Assembly (NCBI RefSeq): GCF_036402745.1
Contig: NZ_DASWSJ010000087.1
Coordinates: 25,184-89,183, forward strand
Reading direction: 5' to 3'
From: Actinophytocola sp036402745
GTDB taxonomy: Bacteria > Actinomycetota > Actinomycetes > Mycobacteriales > Pseudonocardiaceae
Length of the DNA: 64,000 nt
Part shown: positions 1-9,000 of the stretch, one piece after another
Layout of the letters: each line of letters opens with the position of its first letter
Numbering within the stretch: the stretch's first letter is position 1
The notes under the pieces: model-generated
Database searches by the model: none
Seen by the model: only the letters and a program-made list of their open reading frames with translations
What the model was told of the DNA's origin: nothing
Made by a program: the position numbers and the translations under genes

Positions 1-1580
1 CGCCGGAGGTGTACCTGTCCGACCCGGACTCCGAGCTGGCGCGGTTCCGGCCGGACGTCACCCTCGTGCTGCTGCACGACGAGGCGCTGCTGCCGGGCGA
101 CTGGTCGCCCACCGGGCTCGACGTGTTGCGGGAGCGGCTGTCCGACCGGCTGGCGATGCTGCGTGCCGCGGTCGACGGCTTCGCCGGGCGGACCACCGGT
201 GCCGTGCTGCTGCATACCGTGCCGCTGTCCGATGTGGAGCGTAGGTCCGTCGTGTCCTACCGGGACCGGGCCGTGCTCGGCCGGGTCTGGCGCGAGGTGA
301 ACTCCGCCCTGCTGGCGATGTCGGCCGAGCCGCGGCGGTCCGTGCACGTCCTGGACCTCGAGTCGGTGCTGGTCGACCACCCGGACACCGTTCGCGACGA
401 GCGGCTGCACGCGTTCGCGGGCATGGCGTGGTCGGCGAGCGTCGAGCTGCGGTACGCACGGGAGGCCACCGCGTTCTGCCGCGCCGTCGCGGGGCTGTCC
501 CGCAAGGTCCTCGTGCTCGACCTGGACAACACGCTGTGGGGTGGCGTCCTCGCCGACGACGGGCCGGACGGCATCCAGCTCGGCGGAATGTATCCCGGCA
601 GCGCCCACACGCGGCTGCAGCGCTGCGCTCGGTCGCTGCGCCGCCAGGGAGTGCTGCTCGCGGTCGCCAGCAAGAACGACCCGGGCCTCGTCGACCGGGT
701 CCTCGCCGAGCATCCCGACATGGTGCTGCGGGCCGGGGACTTCGTCGCCCGCGCCGTGGACTGGGCGCCGAAGGACCAGAACCTCGCCCGCCTCGCGGAC
801 GGGCTCGGCCTACGGCTGGACTCGTTCGTGTTCGCCGACGACAGCCGGTTCGAGTGCGAGCTGGTCCGGCACTCGCTGCCGGAGGTGGCCGTCGTGCACC
901 TGGGCGGCGACCCGGCGTCGTTCGTGCCCACGCTGCTCGACGCGGACCACTTCGCCGTCCTCGACGTCACGGTCACCGACACCCGCCGCACGGACCTGTA
1001 CCGCGCCCGGTCGGACCGGCACCGCTTCGCGGCGTCGTTCGCCACGGCACGCGACTACCTCGCCGGCCTCGGCCTTACCGTGACCGTGCGAGAGGCCGAC
1101 GAGTACGCCGTGCGGCGGCTGACCCAGCTCTCCTTGCGCACCAACCAGTTCGTGCTCGTCAAGGGCGCGCACACGGCCGCGGACACCGAGCGGTTCGCGC
1201 GTTCGCCGGACCACCTCCTGCTGGGCTTCGAGGTCGCCGACCGGTTCGGCTCGGAAGGTGCGGTCGGCGGCGTGTGGATCAGCCGGCATCCCGGCCACTG
1301 GCTCATCGAGAACCTCGTGCTGAGCTGCCGGGTGTTCTCCCGGGGTGTCGAGCACGCCGTGCTGCACTGCGTGGTCGACCGGGCGGTAGCGGCCGGTGTC
1401 ACCGGACTGGAGGCGGGTCTCGTGCGCACCGACCGCAACGGGCCGGCGGCGGAGTTCATGACGGCCGCGGGGTTCACGCCCGCGGCACCGGACCGGCTCG
1501 TGCTCGCGCTGAGTCCGCCACCCCGGCTGCTGCCCGGGTGGATCGCGCTCGACGACGAGGGGGAGGTGGCCCGTGTCTGA
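1..1580 (+). CDS. FkbH-like HAD-family glyceryltransferase/phosphatase, 5' partial
   Basis: The frame is already open at base 3 and reads into the window edge, so the N-terminus is cut off; the GTG at 9 is probably internal. The HAD signature DLDNTLWGG lies at about residues 171-179 counted from base 9, followed by a SKND motif (motif II/III region) and FADDS. A C-terminal GNAT-like half follows, with R-T-N-Q-F and a final G-L-x-R-T-x-x-N-x-P segment. This architecture is that of FkbH-family proteins, which load a glyceryl unit from 1,3-bisphosphoglycerate onto an acyl carrier protein in methoxymalonyl, tetronate and related pathways. The stop overlaps the start of a stand-alone carrier protein, which fits that role. 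The substrate and final product are not determinable here because the rest of the operon lies upstream. Confidence 0.9.
   Translation, partial: PEVYLSDPDSELARFRPDVTLVLLHDEALLPGDWSPTGLDVLRERLSDRLAMLRAAVDGFAGRTTGAVLLHTVPLSDVERRSVVSYRDRAVLGRVWREVNSALLAMSAEPRRSVHVLDLESVLVDHPDTVRDERLHAFAGMAWSASVELRYAREATAFCRAVAGLSRKVLVLDLDNTLWGGVLADDGPDGIQLGGMYPGSAHTRLQRCARSLRRQGVLLAVASKNDPGLVDRVLAEHPDMVLRAGDFVARAVDWAPKDQNLARLADGLGLRLDSFVFADDSRFECELVRHSLPEVAVVHLGGDPASFVPTLLDADHFAVLDVTVTDTRRTDLYRARSDRHRFAASFATARDYLAGLGLTVTVREADEYAVRRLTQLSLRTNQFVLVKGAHTAADTERFARSPDHLLLGFEVADRFGSEGAVGGVWISRHPGHWLIENLVLSCRVFSRGVEHAVLHCVVDRAVAAGVTGLEAGLVRTDRNGPAAEFMTAAGFTPAAPDRLVLALSPPPRLLPGWIALDDEGEVARV
226..239. repeat. Dispersed motif TGTCC-GATGT-GGAG
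   Basis: Copy inside the FkbH-like gene reading L-S-D-V-E, with the rare Asp codon GAT. Part of the GTCC-N5-GGA family described in the findings. Confidence 0.5.
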
Positions 1581-1803
1581 CGCGCTGCCGGACGTCATCG
1601 CGCTGGTCGCGCAGGTGACCCGCGGGCCGGAGGTCACGGCGGCGTCGCGGTTCGGCTCGCTCGGCAACTGGAGCAGCCTGGCCGCGCTCCGGCTGCTCGC
1701 GCTGGTCGAGCAGCGGTGCGGGGTCTCGCTGGACCTGAGGCGGTATCTGGCCGTCGAGACCGTTGGGGAGCTGGCGGAGCTGATCACCGCCGGCCGGCGT
1801 TAG
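1573..1803 (+). CDS. Stand-alone acyl carrier protein
   Basis: A 76-residue acidic helical protein of carrier-protein size. It starts at GTG 1573 behind GGGGAGG (1559-1565) and overlaps the FkbH-like stop by 8 bp. The attachment motif reads G-N-W-S-S-L at residues 31-36, so Ser35 is the likely phosphopantetheine site; the Asp usually before this Ser is replaced by Ser. Immediate coupling to an FkbH-like gene indicates a glyceryl-carrier partner. Family assignment is from motif, length and context, and modification of Ser35 is inferred. Confidence 0.85.
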   Translation: MSDALPDVIALVAQVTRGPEVTAASRFGSLGNWSSLAALRLLALVEQRCGVSLDLRRYLAVETVGELAELITAGRR

Positions 1804-1812
1804 GAGCCTGTC

Positions 1813-4515
1813 TTGTCCACTGTGGAGCATCAGCCGGCGGGGGACGTGGCCACCACCCACCTGTGGCGGGTCAACGGCCGGGAGCGGTCGGTCGACGCGG
1901 CGGCCGGGGAGGCCGCGCTCGACGTGCTGCGCGACGGGCTGGGGCTCACCGGCGCGAAACGCGTGTGCGGCACAGGCGTGTGCGGGGCCTGCGCCGTCCT
2001 CGTCGACGGCGAGCCGGTGCCGAGCTGCCTGCTGCCCGCGGACGCGGTGGCCGGCCGGGAAGTCCGCACGGTGGAAGGGATCTCGGAGGCACCGGGCCTG
2101 CATCCGGTGCAGCGGGCCCTGCTCGCCCTCGACGGCATCCAGTGCGGTTACTGCACCCCCGGGTTCGTCGTCACCGCGGCGGCGTTCCACGACCGGTGGC
2201 GCGCCGACACCGCCGAGCCGCCCTCGGTCGACGACGTCCGGGCCGCGCTCGCCGGCAACCTCTGCCGGTGCGGCGGGTACCTGCGCATCGTCGACGCCGT
2301 GCGGCAGGCCTGCGCGGGCCGGTACGACACCGGTCCACTCGAGCCGGTCCGGCCCGAGGCCACCGCCAAGGCCACGGGTGCGGCCGTCTACACCACCGAC
2401 GTACGCCTCACGGGCCGGCTCGACGGCGTCCTCGTCACCTCGCCGCACGCGCACGCCGTCGTGGTCGCGGTCGACGACACGGCGGCCGGGGCGGTGCCCG
2501 GCGTCCGCGCGGTGGTCCGGCTGGTCGACGACGGCGGCCGGGTCCGCTATGCGGGCCAGGAGGTCGCGGCCGTCGCCGCGGACTCCGTCGCCGCCGCCCG
2601 CGCAGGTGCCGCTGCGCTCCGGGTGAGCTACGAGTCGCTGCCGTTCGCCGCCGCGCCCGCGCTCGGCGACGAGGCGCCGGGCACGCCCAGGGTCTACGAC
2701 GGCGACCACCGGTCCGCGCCGTCGGCCGGCGAGGTCCCGGTCCCGTTCAGCAGGTGGGCGTGGGCGGGCAACGTCCGGTCACCGCGGCCGCGCCCGCTGG
2801 GCCGGGCCGCGCGGGAGGCCCGGGCCGCGCAGCGGGTCTTCGCAGGGCCGGGCGACGAGGTGGCCGCGACCTTCACGACGTCGGGCCAGACCCATGTCCC
2901 GCTGGAGCCGCACGCGTGCGTGGCCTGGTGGCGGGACGACGGGCTCGACGTGTACCTGTCCACCCAGGCCGTCAGCCTGTCCGCCGCGATCATCGCGCGG
3001 CGCTGGCGGTTGCGCCGGGACCGGGTCCGCGTGCGGGCCGAGCACGTCGGCGGCGCGTTCGGGGCCAAGCAGACGCTCACCGCGGAGGCGGTGGCCGCGA
3101 TCGAGCTGTCCCGGGCCACCGGCAGGCCCGTTCGCGTCGTCCTCGATCACGCCGCCGAGCTCACCGTGGGCGGGCACCGGCCACCCGCCGCCGTGCGGGT
3201 GCGGCTGAAGCTGACCGAGGACGGTGGGCTGGCGGCGCTGTCGGTGGTGGCGCACGCGGGTACCGGGGTCGCCGTGGGCTCGGACATCGCGAAGATCGCG
3301 GGCCTGGCCTACCCCGGCGTGCCCCGCGAGCTCGTCGACCACAGCGTCGTGTCGCACACTCCGCCGGGCAAGCCGTTCCGCGCGTCGAGCGGACCGCCCG
3401 CGTACTGGGCGATGGAGCAGGCGGTGGACGAGGCCGCGGGCCTGCTCGGCGTCGACCCGCTGGACCTGCGGGTCCGCTGGGACACCGGCGCGGTGCGTAC
3501 CCGGCTCTACGACTGGGTCCGGGACGCCACCCCGTGGCCGGACCGGGAGAGCAGGACGGTGACCCGGGGTCGGCTACGCCGGGGGTTCGGCCTCGCGGCC
3601 GCGAGCTGGTTCTACTACCTGCAACCGAGAACCCGGGTGCGGGCGGAGGTGGCCGGCGGTCGGATCGTCGTCGACCTCGCGGTGGCGGAGGTCGGTACCG
3701 GCGTCCGCGGGCTGCTGGCCACGATCTTCGCGGAGGCCTTCGGCGTCGACCGGTCCGAGGTGTGCACCCGCACCGGCGACTCCCGGTCGACGCCGGGACC
3801 GCTCGTGGCGGGCAGCAGCGTCACCGCGTCGGTGGTCCCCGCGGCGCACGACGCGGTGACGAAGCTCCGGGCGCGGCTGGCCGTGATCGCCGCCCGGACG
3901 TTCGGCCTCGCGGACGCCCGCGCCGACGCGGGAGGCGTCCGGCACGCCACCGGTTTCCTTCCCTGGCGGGAGGTTCTGCGCGTGGCGCCACCGGTCTCGG
4001 TCGTGGGCAGGCGGCCCAGGGACAAGGGCCCGCGGCCGTCGCCGTGGTACTCGCCGTTCTTCGGCCAGGGCCGGGGCCTGCCGAGCGTGGCGCAGGTCAG
4101 CGAGGTCGAGGTGGACACGGAGACCGGGGTGGTGCGGGTGGTCCGGACGTGGTGCGGGCTGGCGGTGGGCCGCGCGGTCCGGCCGGTGACCGCCGTCTCG
4201 CAGTGCCACGGCGCGGTCACGCAGGCAATCGGGCAGACGCTGTACGAGGAGCGGCGGGTCGACCCGCACACCGGGGTGACGCTGACCGCCAACCTCGAGG
4301 ACTACCCGATCCCCGGCGTGGCCGACGTTCCCGACCTCGACGTCGCGTTCGTCGACGGCGGCTTCGACCACGTGCCGCTCGGCGCCGTGGGGCTGGCCGA
4401 GGTCGCCGGGCTGGCCACGCCGGCGTCGATCGGCAACGCCGTCCACGCGGCCACCGGCCGCCGGTACCGGTCGCTGCCGCTGCGTCCACACGTGATCCTG
4501 GGGGAGGACCGATGA
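1813..4515 (+). CDS. Fused [2Fe-2S]-molybdopterin aldehyde/xanthine oxidoreductase
   Basis: A 900-residue protein joining two subunits that are usually separate. Residues 10-165 form the iron-sulfur subunit: plant-type ferredoxin cysteines C52, C57, C60, C72 and the second cluster C111-x2-C114 with C151-x-C153. Residues from about 180 are the molybdopterin subunit, with GQTHVPLEPHA, the HVGGAFGAK substrate-site motif and, near the end, GLAEVAG, whose Glu corresponds to the catalytic base of the family. It resembles PaoA plus PaoC aldehyde oxidoreductases more than CO dehydrogenase, because no CoxL active-site Cys motif is evident. TTG start 1813 is 6 bp after AGGAG (1802-1806); GTG 1822 is an alternative. 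It is followed by the FAD subunit with ATGA overlap. The natural substrate is unknown; context suggests tailoring of a carrier-bound or released intermediate. Confidence 0.9.
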   Translation: MSTVEHQPAGDVATTHLWRVNGRERSVDAAAGEAALDVLRDGLGLTGAKRVCGTGVCGACAVLVDGEPVPSCLLPADAVAGREVRTVEGISEAPGLHPVQRALLALDGIQCGYCTPGFVVTAAAFHDRWRADTAEPPSVDDVRAALAGNLCRCGGYLRIVDAVRQACAGRYDTGPLEPVRPEATAKATGAAVYTTDVRLTGRLDGVLVTSPHAHAVVVAVDDTAAGAVPGVRAVVRLVDDGGRVRYAGQEVAAVAADSVAAARAGAAALRVSYESLPFAAAPALGDEAPGTPRVYDGDHRSAPSAGEVPVPFSRWAWAGNVRSPRPRPLGRAAREARAAQRVFAGPGDEVAATFTTSGQTHVPLEPHACVAWWRDDGLDVYLSTQAVSLSAAIIARRWRLRRDRVRVRAEHVGGAFGAKQTLTAEAVAAIELSRATGRPVRVVLDHAAELTVGGHRPPAAVRVRLKLTEDGGLAALSVVAHAGTGVAVGSDIAKIAGLAYPGVPRELVDHSVVSHTPPGKPFRASSGPPAYWAMEQAVDEAAGLLGVDPLDLRVRWDTGAVRTRLYDWVRDATPWPDRESRTVTRGRLRRGFGLAAASWFYYLQPRTRVRAEVAGGRIVVDLAVAEVGTGVRGLLATIFAEAFGVDRSEVCTRTGDSRSTPGPLVAGSSVTASVVPAAHDAVTKLRARLAVIAARTFGLADARADAGGVRHATGFLPWREVLRVAPPVSVVGRRPRDKGPRPSPWYSPFFGQGRGLPSVAQVSEVEVDTETGVVRVVRTWCGLAVGRAVRPVTAVSQCHGAVTQAIGQTLYEERRVDPHTGVTLTANLEDYPIPGVADVPDLDVAFVDGGFDHVPLGAVGLAEVAGLATPASIGNAVHAATGRRYRSLPLRPHVILGEDR
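1814..1827. repeat. Dispersed motif TGTCC-ACTGT-GGAG
   Basis: Copy at the start of the molybdenum oxidoreductase gene, with the rare Thr codon ACT. Identical to the copy at 18178. Confidence 0.5.
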
Positions 4516-5429
4516 CGATCCGGCCGACGGACCTCGCCACCGCCGTCGCGCTGCGCGGCCCGTACCGGGCGGGCGGTGTCGACGTCGCCGGCCGGGCCGG
4601 CGGCGGCTGGGTGGACCTCGGCGCGCTGACCGCGCTCCGCGGCATCGAGGCGGACGGGTCCGGCCTCACCATCGGCGCCACCACCACCCTGCGGGAGCTG
4701 GAACGCAGCTCACTGGTACGGGCCACCCACCCGATGCTCGCCACCGCCGCGGCCGCCGTCGCGAACCCGAACGTCCGCGCGCTCGCGACGGTCGGCGGGA
4801 ACCTGCTGCAGGGCCCGCGGTGTGTCTACTTCGCACACCCGGACATCGCGTGCCTGCGCAAGGGCGGCACCGATTGCCCTGCCCGACAGGGATTCCAGGA
4901 GGGCGTGGTGTGCTTCGACACCACGCCGTGCGTCGCGCCGCACCCGTCGACGCTCGCGACCGTGCTGGCCTGCCTCGGTGCCGTCGCGCACGTCGAGGGC
5001 CGGGGTCCCGTCGCCGTGGCCGAGCTCGTCGCCCACCGACCGCGTGACGGCGAGTTGCTGACCACGGTGACCGTGCCGCCGCCGTGGTCCGCGGAGCGCT
5101 CCCACTACCTGCGCGTCACCGCGCGCGGCCAGGCGGACTGGCCACTCGTGGAGGTCGCCGCCCGCGCCCACGGCGACGAGGTCGTGCAGAGCCTCCGCCT
5201 CACCGCGGGTGCCGTCGCGGCCACCCCGCTCCGGCTGACCGCCGTCGAGCGGTACCTGGTCGGCAGGCCACCCACACCGGACGGGCTCCGGGCGGCGGCC
5301 CGGCTCGCTGCCGCGGATGCGAACCCGCTGGCCGGATCGGCCCACAAGGTCGGCATCCTCCGTGCGGCCGTACTGGATGCTCTCAACGGCTGCTGGCACC
5401 CGTCCGGCACCCCTACACTTCCCGCATGA
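4512..5429 (+). CDS. FAD-binding subunit of molybdenum hydroxylase (PaoB/CoxM-like)
   Basis: A 305-residue protein with the FAD-binding segment A-T-V-G-G-N-L (residues 92-98) and the AxxxANPNVRAL stretch typical of CoxM/PaoB subunits. A cysteine-rich insertion follows, with C104, C114, C122, C134 and C140. In E. coli PaoB an equivalent insertion carries a [4Fe-4S] cluster, so an extra cluster is likely here. ATG 4512 overlaps the upstream stop (ATGA), implying translational coupling with the molybdenum subunit to make a two-polypeptide enzyme. Its own stop overlaps the next ATG at 5426. Confidence 0.92.
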   Translation: MTIRPTDLATAVALRGPYRAGGVDVAGRAGGGWVDLGALTALRGIEADGSGLTIGATTTLRELERSSLVRATHPMLATAAAAVANPNVRALATVGGNLLQGPRCVYFAHPDIACLRKGGTDCPARQGFQEGVVCFDTTPCVAPHPSTLATVLACLGAVAHVEGRGPVAVAELVAHRPRDGELLTTVTVPPPWSAERSHYLRVTARGQADWPLVEVAARAHGDEVVQSLRLTAGAVAATPLRLTAVERYLVGRPPTPDGLRAAARLAAADANPLAGSAHKVGILRAAVLDALNGCWHPSGTPTLPA

Positions 5430-5896
5430 CGGCCAGCGACGCCGAGATCCGGATCAGCAACGCCGAACGGGACGAAGCCGTCTCGACCCTCGGCCTGCAC
5501 CTGTCCAGCGGCCGGCTGGAGCTCGACGAGTTCGACGAGCGCTGCGGGCGGGCCACCGCCGCGCGCACCCGCGGTGACCTGGAGGCGCTGTTCAGCGACC
5601 TGCCCGCACCCCACCCCGACCTCAGCTCGGCCACCCCTCCGCGGGCGCTGATCCAGAAGGCGGGCCAGCTCGTCAGCAACCCCGCGGGCGCCAAGCGGTC
5701 GAAGGAGGTCGTGGAGACGCCCGCCAGCAAGGCACTCGAGATCGTCGCCGGGATGAGCGTCATGCTCGGGGTGCCCGCGGCGATCCTGCTGACCGTCTTC
5801 CTCGGCGCGTGGTGGGTGTTCATCCCGGTCGGCCTGGTGCTGATCGTCGCCGGCGCGGCCAGCGAGGCCGCCAAGAAGCCGAAGCCGGAGAGCTGA
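5426..5896 (+). CDS. DUF1707 (SHOCT-like) membrane-associated protein
   Basis: A 156-residue protein starting at ATG 5426, overlapping the oxidoreductase stop by 4 bp. Residues 6-56 carry the DUF1707 pattern I-R-I-S-N-A-E-R-D-x-A and D-E-F-D-E-R, common at the N-terminus of actinobacterial membrane proteins. A long hydrophobic stretch (about residues 105-150) can form two membrane segments, ending in a lysine-rich tail. Function is unknown. It may belong to the upstream operon only by overlap, since DUF1707 proteins are not known partners of molybdenum enzymes. Confidence 0.85.
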   Translation: MTASDAEIRISNAERDEAVSTLGLHLSSGRLELDEFDERCGRATAARTRGDLEALFSDLPAPHPDLSSATPPRALIQKAGQLVSNPAGAKRSKEVVETPASKALEIVAGMSVMLGVPAAILLTVFLGAWWVFIPVGLVLIVAGAASEAAKKPKPES

Positions 5897-6079
5897 GCGG
5901 CGATATCTGCCCGAAAAGAGCTCGATGTCGAATTGCGGGTAATTCCCAGAATAGTGGGATAAAACGGACCTTGCTTTCTTGTTGATCGAGAGGGAAACTC
6001 TCGCCGGGTCTGTTGCGATCACCTATGGGCAGGCCCGTTTTCCTGCGCGGTCCCCGTCCGGCGTTTCTGGAGCTTTCTC
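5897..6079 (+). promoter_or_regulatory. Promoter region of the secreted Asp-box gene
   Basis: 183 bp without a gene and clearly more AT-rich than its surroundings. A TTGCGG at 5933-5938 and an AT-rich GGGATAAAA at 5956-5964 could form promoter elements, but the spacing is not canonical. CTGGAG (6067-6072) is the ribosome-binding site for the ATG at 6080. Confidence 0.35.
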
Positions 6080-9000
6080 ATGGTGCATTTACGCTCGCTC
6101 GCCCGATTCAGATCCTTCGCCGCTGTCCTGCTCGTCGCGCCACTGGTCACGGTCTCGGGTTCCGTGGCCCTGGCCGACCCACCCGTCGACGACACCCCGG
6201 TGTTGCTCACGCCGAAGGGCGAGCACGAGACCGGCGGGGAGGGACAAAGCTTCGACAAGCTCCGCGACGCCTACTACTGGAGCCGGCTGCTGGCCGGGGA
6301 CGACGCGCTGACCTTCGAGCAGGCCGCCACCTACCGCAGCAGGGCGGCGACCGCCGCCAACGGCATGAGCGTGGAGACCCGGCGCGGCGCGACCCGGGGC
6401 GGCACCTGGAACAGCGTCGGGCCCGACCCGATCGTGCAGGTCGCCCGCACCAGCAACACGTTCGAGGCGGTGTCCGGCCGGATCGGCGCGCTCGTCATCC
6501 GCAACGACGGCACCATCGTCCTCGGCGCGGCCCAGGGCGGCGTGTGGACCTACGACACCGAGGCCAAGACGTGGACCTCGCGCACCCCGGACGCCAACAC
6601 CCAGTCGGTCGGCGCGCTCGCCCTCGCACCGAGCGACGACCGGATCATCTACCTCGGCTCCGGCGAGGGCGCGCTGTCCGGCGACAGCTACTACGGCGAC
6701 GGCGTGTACCGCTCCAACGACGGCGGCGTCACCTGGGCGCGGGTGTCCGGTGACCAGTTCAACGGGCAGTCCACCTCCTCGATCGTGGTCGACCCCGCCA
6801 ACCCCGACCACCTCTACCTGGCCACGCTGCGCGGCCGCGGCGGCGTGCGGCGGACCACCGCGCCGTCCACCACCCCGTTCGGCGTGTGGGAGTCCCGCGA
6901 CGGCGGCCGGCACTGGTCGCTGAAGAAGGGCACCACCGACGAGTTGCACGGCGCGACCGACCTCGCGCTGGACCCGCAGGACCCGCGGGTGCTCTACGCG
7001 TCGTTCTGGGGTGACGGCCTCTACCGCTCCGCCGACGGCGGCGCCACGTGGGCGAGCGCGCTCGGCGACCTGCCCAAGGGCAACTACCTCGAGGGCGGCA
7101 CCCGGTTCTCGCTCGGCCTGTCCCACCCGGCCGGCGACGCGCACCCCACCCTCTACACCGGGTTCGACTACTTCGACCTGTCCGACGAGTACCACCGGGC
7201 GCGGCTCTACAAGAGCACCGACGACGGCGCGCACTGGACCGCGACGCAGACCGGCACCGGCACCGACTCGATCCTCGACTACTGCGGCACGCAGTGCTTC
7301 TACGACAACGTGGTCAAGCCGGACCCGACCAACCCCGACGTGATCTACCTCGCCGGGTCCTACGGGTACAACAACTCGCCGCAGTCCGGCGGGGTCTACC
7401 GGTCCACCGACGGCGGGGCCACCTGGAAGAACCTCGGCTACGACCTGCACCCGGACTTCCACGCGATCGCCCTGCAGGCCAACGACACCAAGCACATCGC
7501 GATCGGCAACGACGGTGGCGTGTGGCAGTCGCCGGACGGCGGTGGGCGCACCGGCGCCGGCCAGCCGCTGTCGGCCGCGGACTGGGAGAACCTCAACGGC
7601 ACCGTCAACCCGAGCACCGGCGCGCTGGTGCACTCCACCGGGCTGCGGATCACCCAGTTCGTCAGCATGGCCACCGTCCCGCAGGTGCCCGGCCAGTTCT
7701 GGGGCGGCACCCAGGACAACGGAACGCTGCGCCGGTCGCTGGCCAACAACCGGTGGTTCGACCAGGCCGGCGGTGACGGCGGCCAGGTGATCGTCGACCA
7801 GACCACCACCAACCCGACCAACCCGGCCCTGCCCGCTTACGTGTTCGGCACCTACTTCGGCATCTCGCCGTACCGGTACAACCCGAGCCAGGTCGGCACG
7901 TTCTTCGGCAACGAGGCGATCGACGGCGGCATCAACATGTCCGACCGGTCGGAGTTCTACGTGCCGTGGGTGCAGAACCGGGCGAACCCGAACCAGATGT
8001 TCCTCGGCACCTACCGGCTCTACCGCAGCGACAACGTCGAGGCGCCGTCCGCGGGAGACGTGCACTTCGACGTGATCAGCCCCGACCTGACCACCGGCTG
8101 CACCGGGCCGGCACCCAACGGTGCGCGTGGCTGCCTGATCACCGCGATCGGCGTGGCCGACGGCGGCGACGGCGCCTATGTCGGCACCGACGACGGCGTG
8201 GTCTCGGTCAGCCCGAACGCGGTCACCTCGGACAGCCCGTCCTGGACCCGGGTCGGCCGCGGGACGCTGCCCAACCGCCCGGTGGCGCAGTTCGCGGTGG
8301 ACCGGTCGAACTGGCGCACCGCCTACGCGGTGTACGCCGGCTTCGGCTCGGCCACCCCGAACAACCGGGGCCACGTGTTCAAGACCACCGACGGTGGCCA
8401 GCACTGGAGAGACATCAGCGGCTCGCTGCCGGACATCCCGGTGAACTCGGTGATCCTGGACCCGTCCTCGGACGACACGCTCTACGTCGGCACCGACGTC
8501 GGCCCGTTCGTGTCCACCAACAGTGGCCACTCGTGGAAGCGGCTCGGCGCCGGCATCCCCAAGGTGTCGGTGTGGCAGCTGGACTACGACGCGAGCCACG
8601 CCACCCTGGCGGCCGGCACGCACGGCCGTGCGGCGTACACATTGGACACCGGGGTCAAGCTGCCGGCGCTGGTCGTGTCGAAGTCCGACGACGGCACGCC
8701 GGTCGGCCCGGGCCGGGACGTGCACTACAAGATCACCGTGCGGAACGTGGGCAACGCGCCCGCGACCGGGGTGCGGATCGACGAGCCCATCCCGGCCCGC
8801 ACCAGCTTCGTCTCGGCGGGCAGCGGTGGCACGTTCAGCAACGGGAAGGTGCACTGGCGCAACCTGACCGTGCCGGCCGGCGAGAGCACGACCGTCGACC
8901 TGACCGTGCGGATCGCGTCGAGCCTGCCCGGCTCGGTCACCTCGATCGTCAACGACGGCATCGTGGTCGACTCCGCGGAAGGCGTGGACGCCACCGGCAG

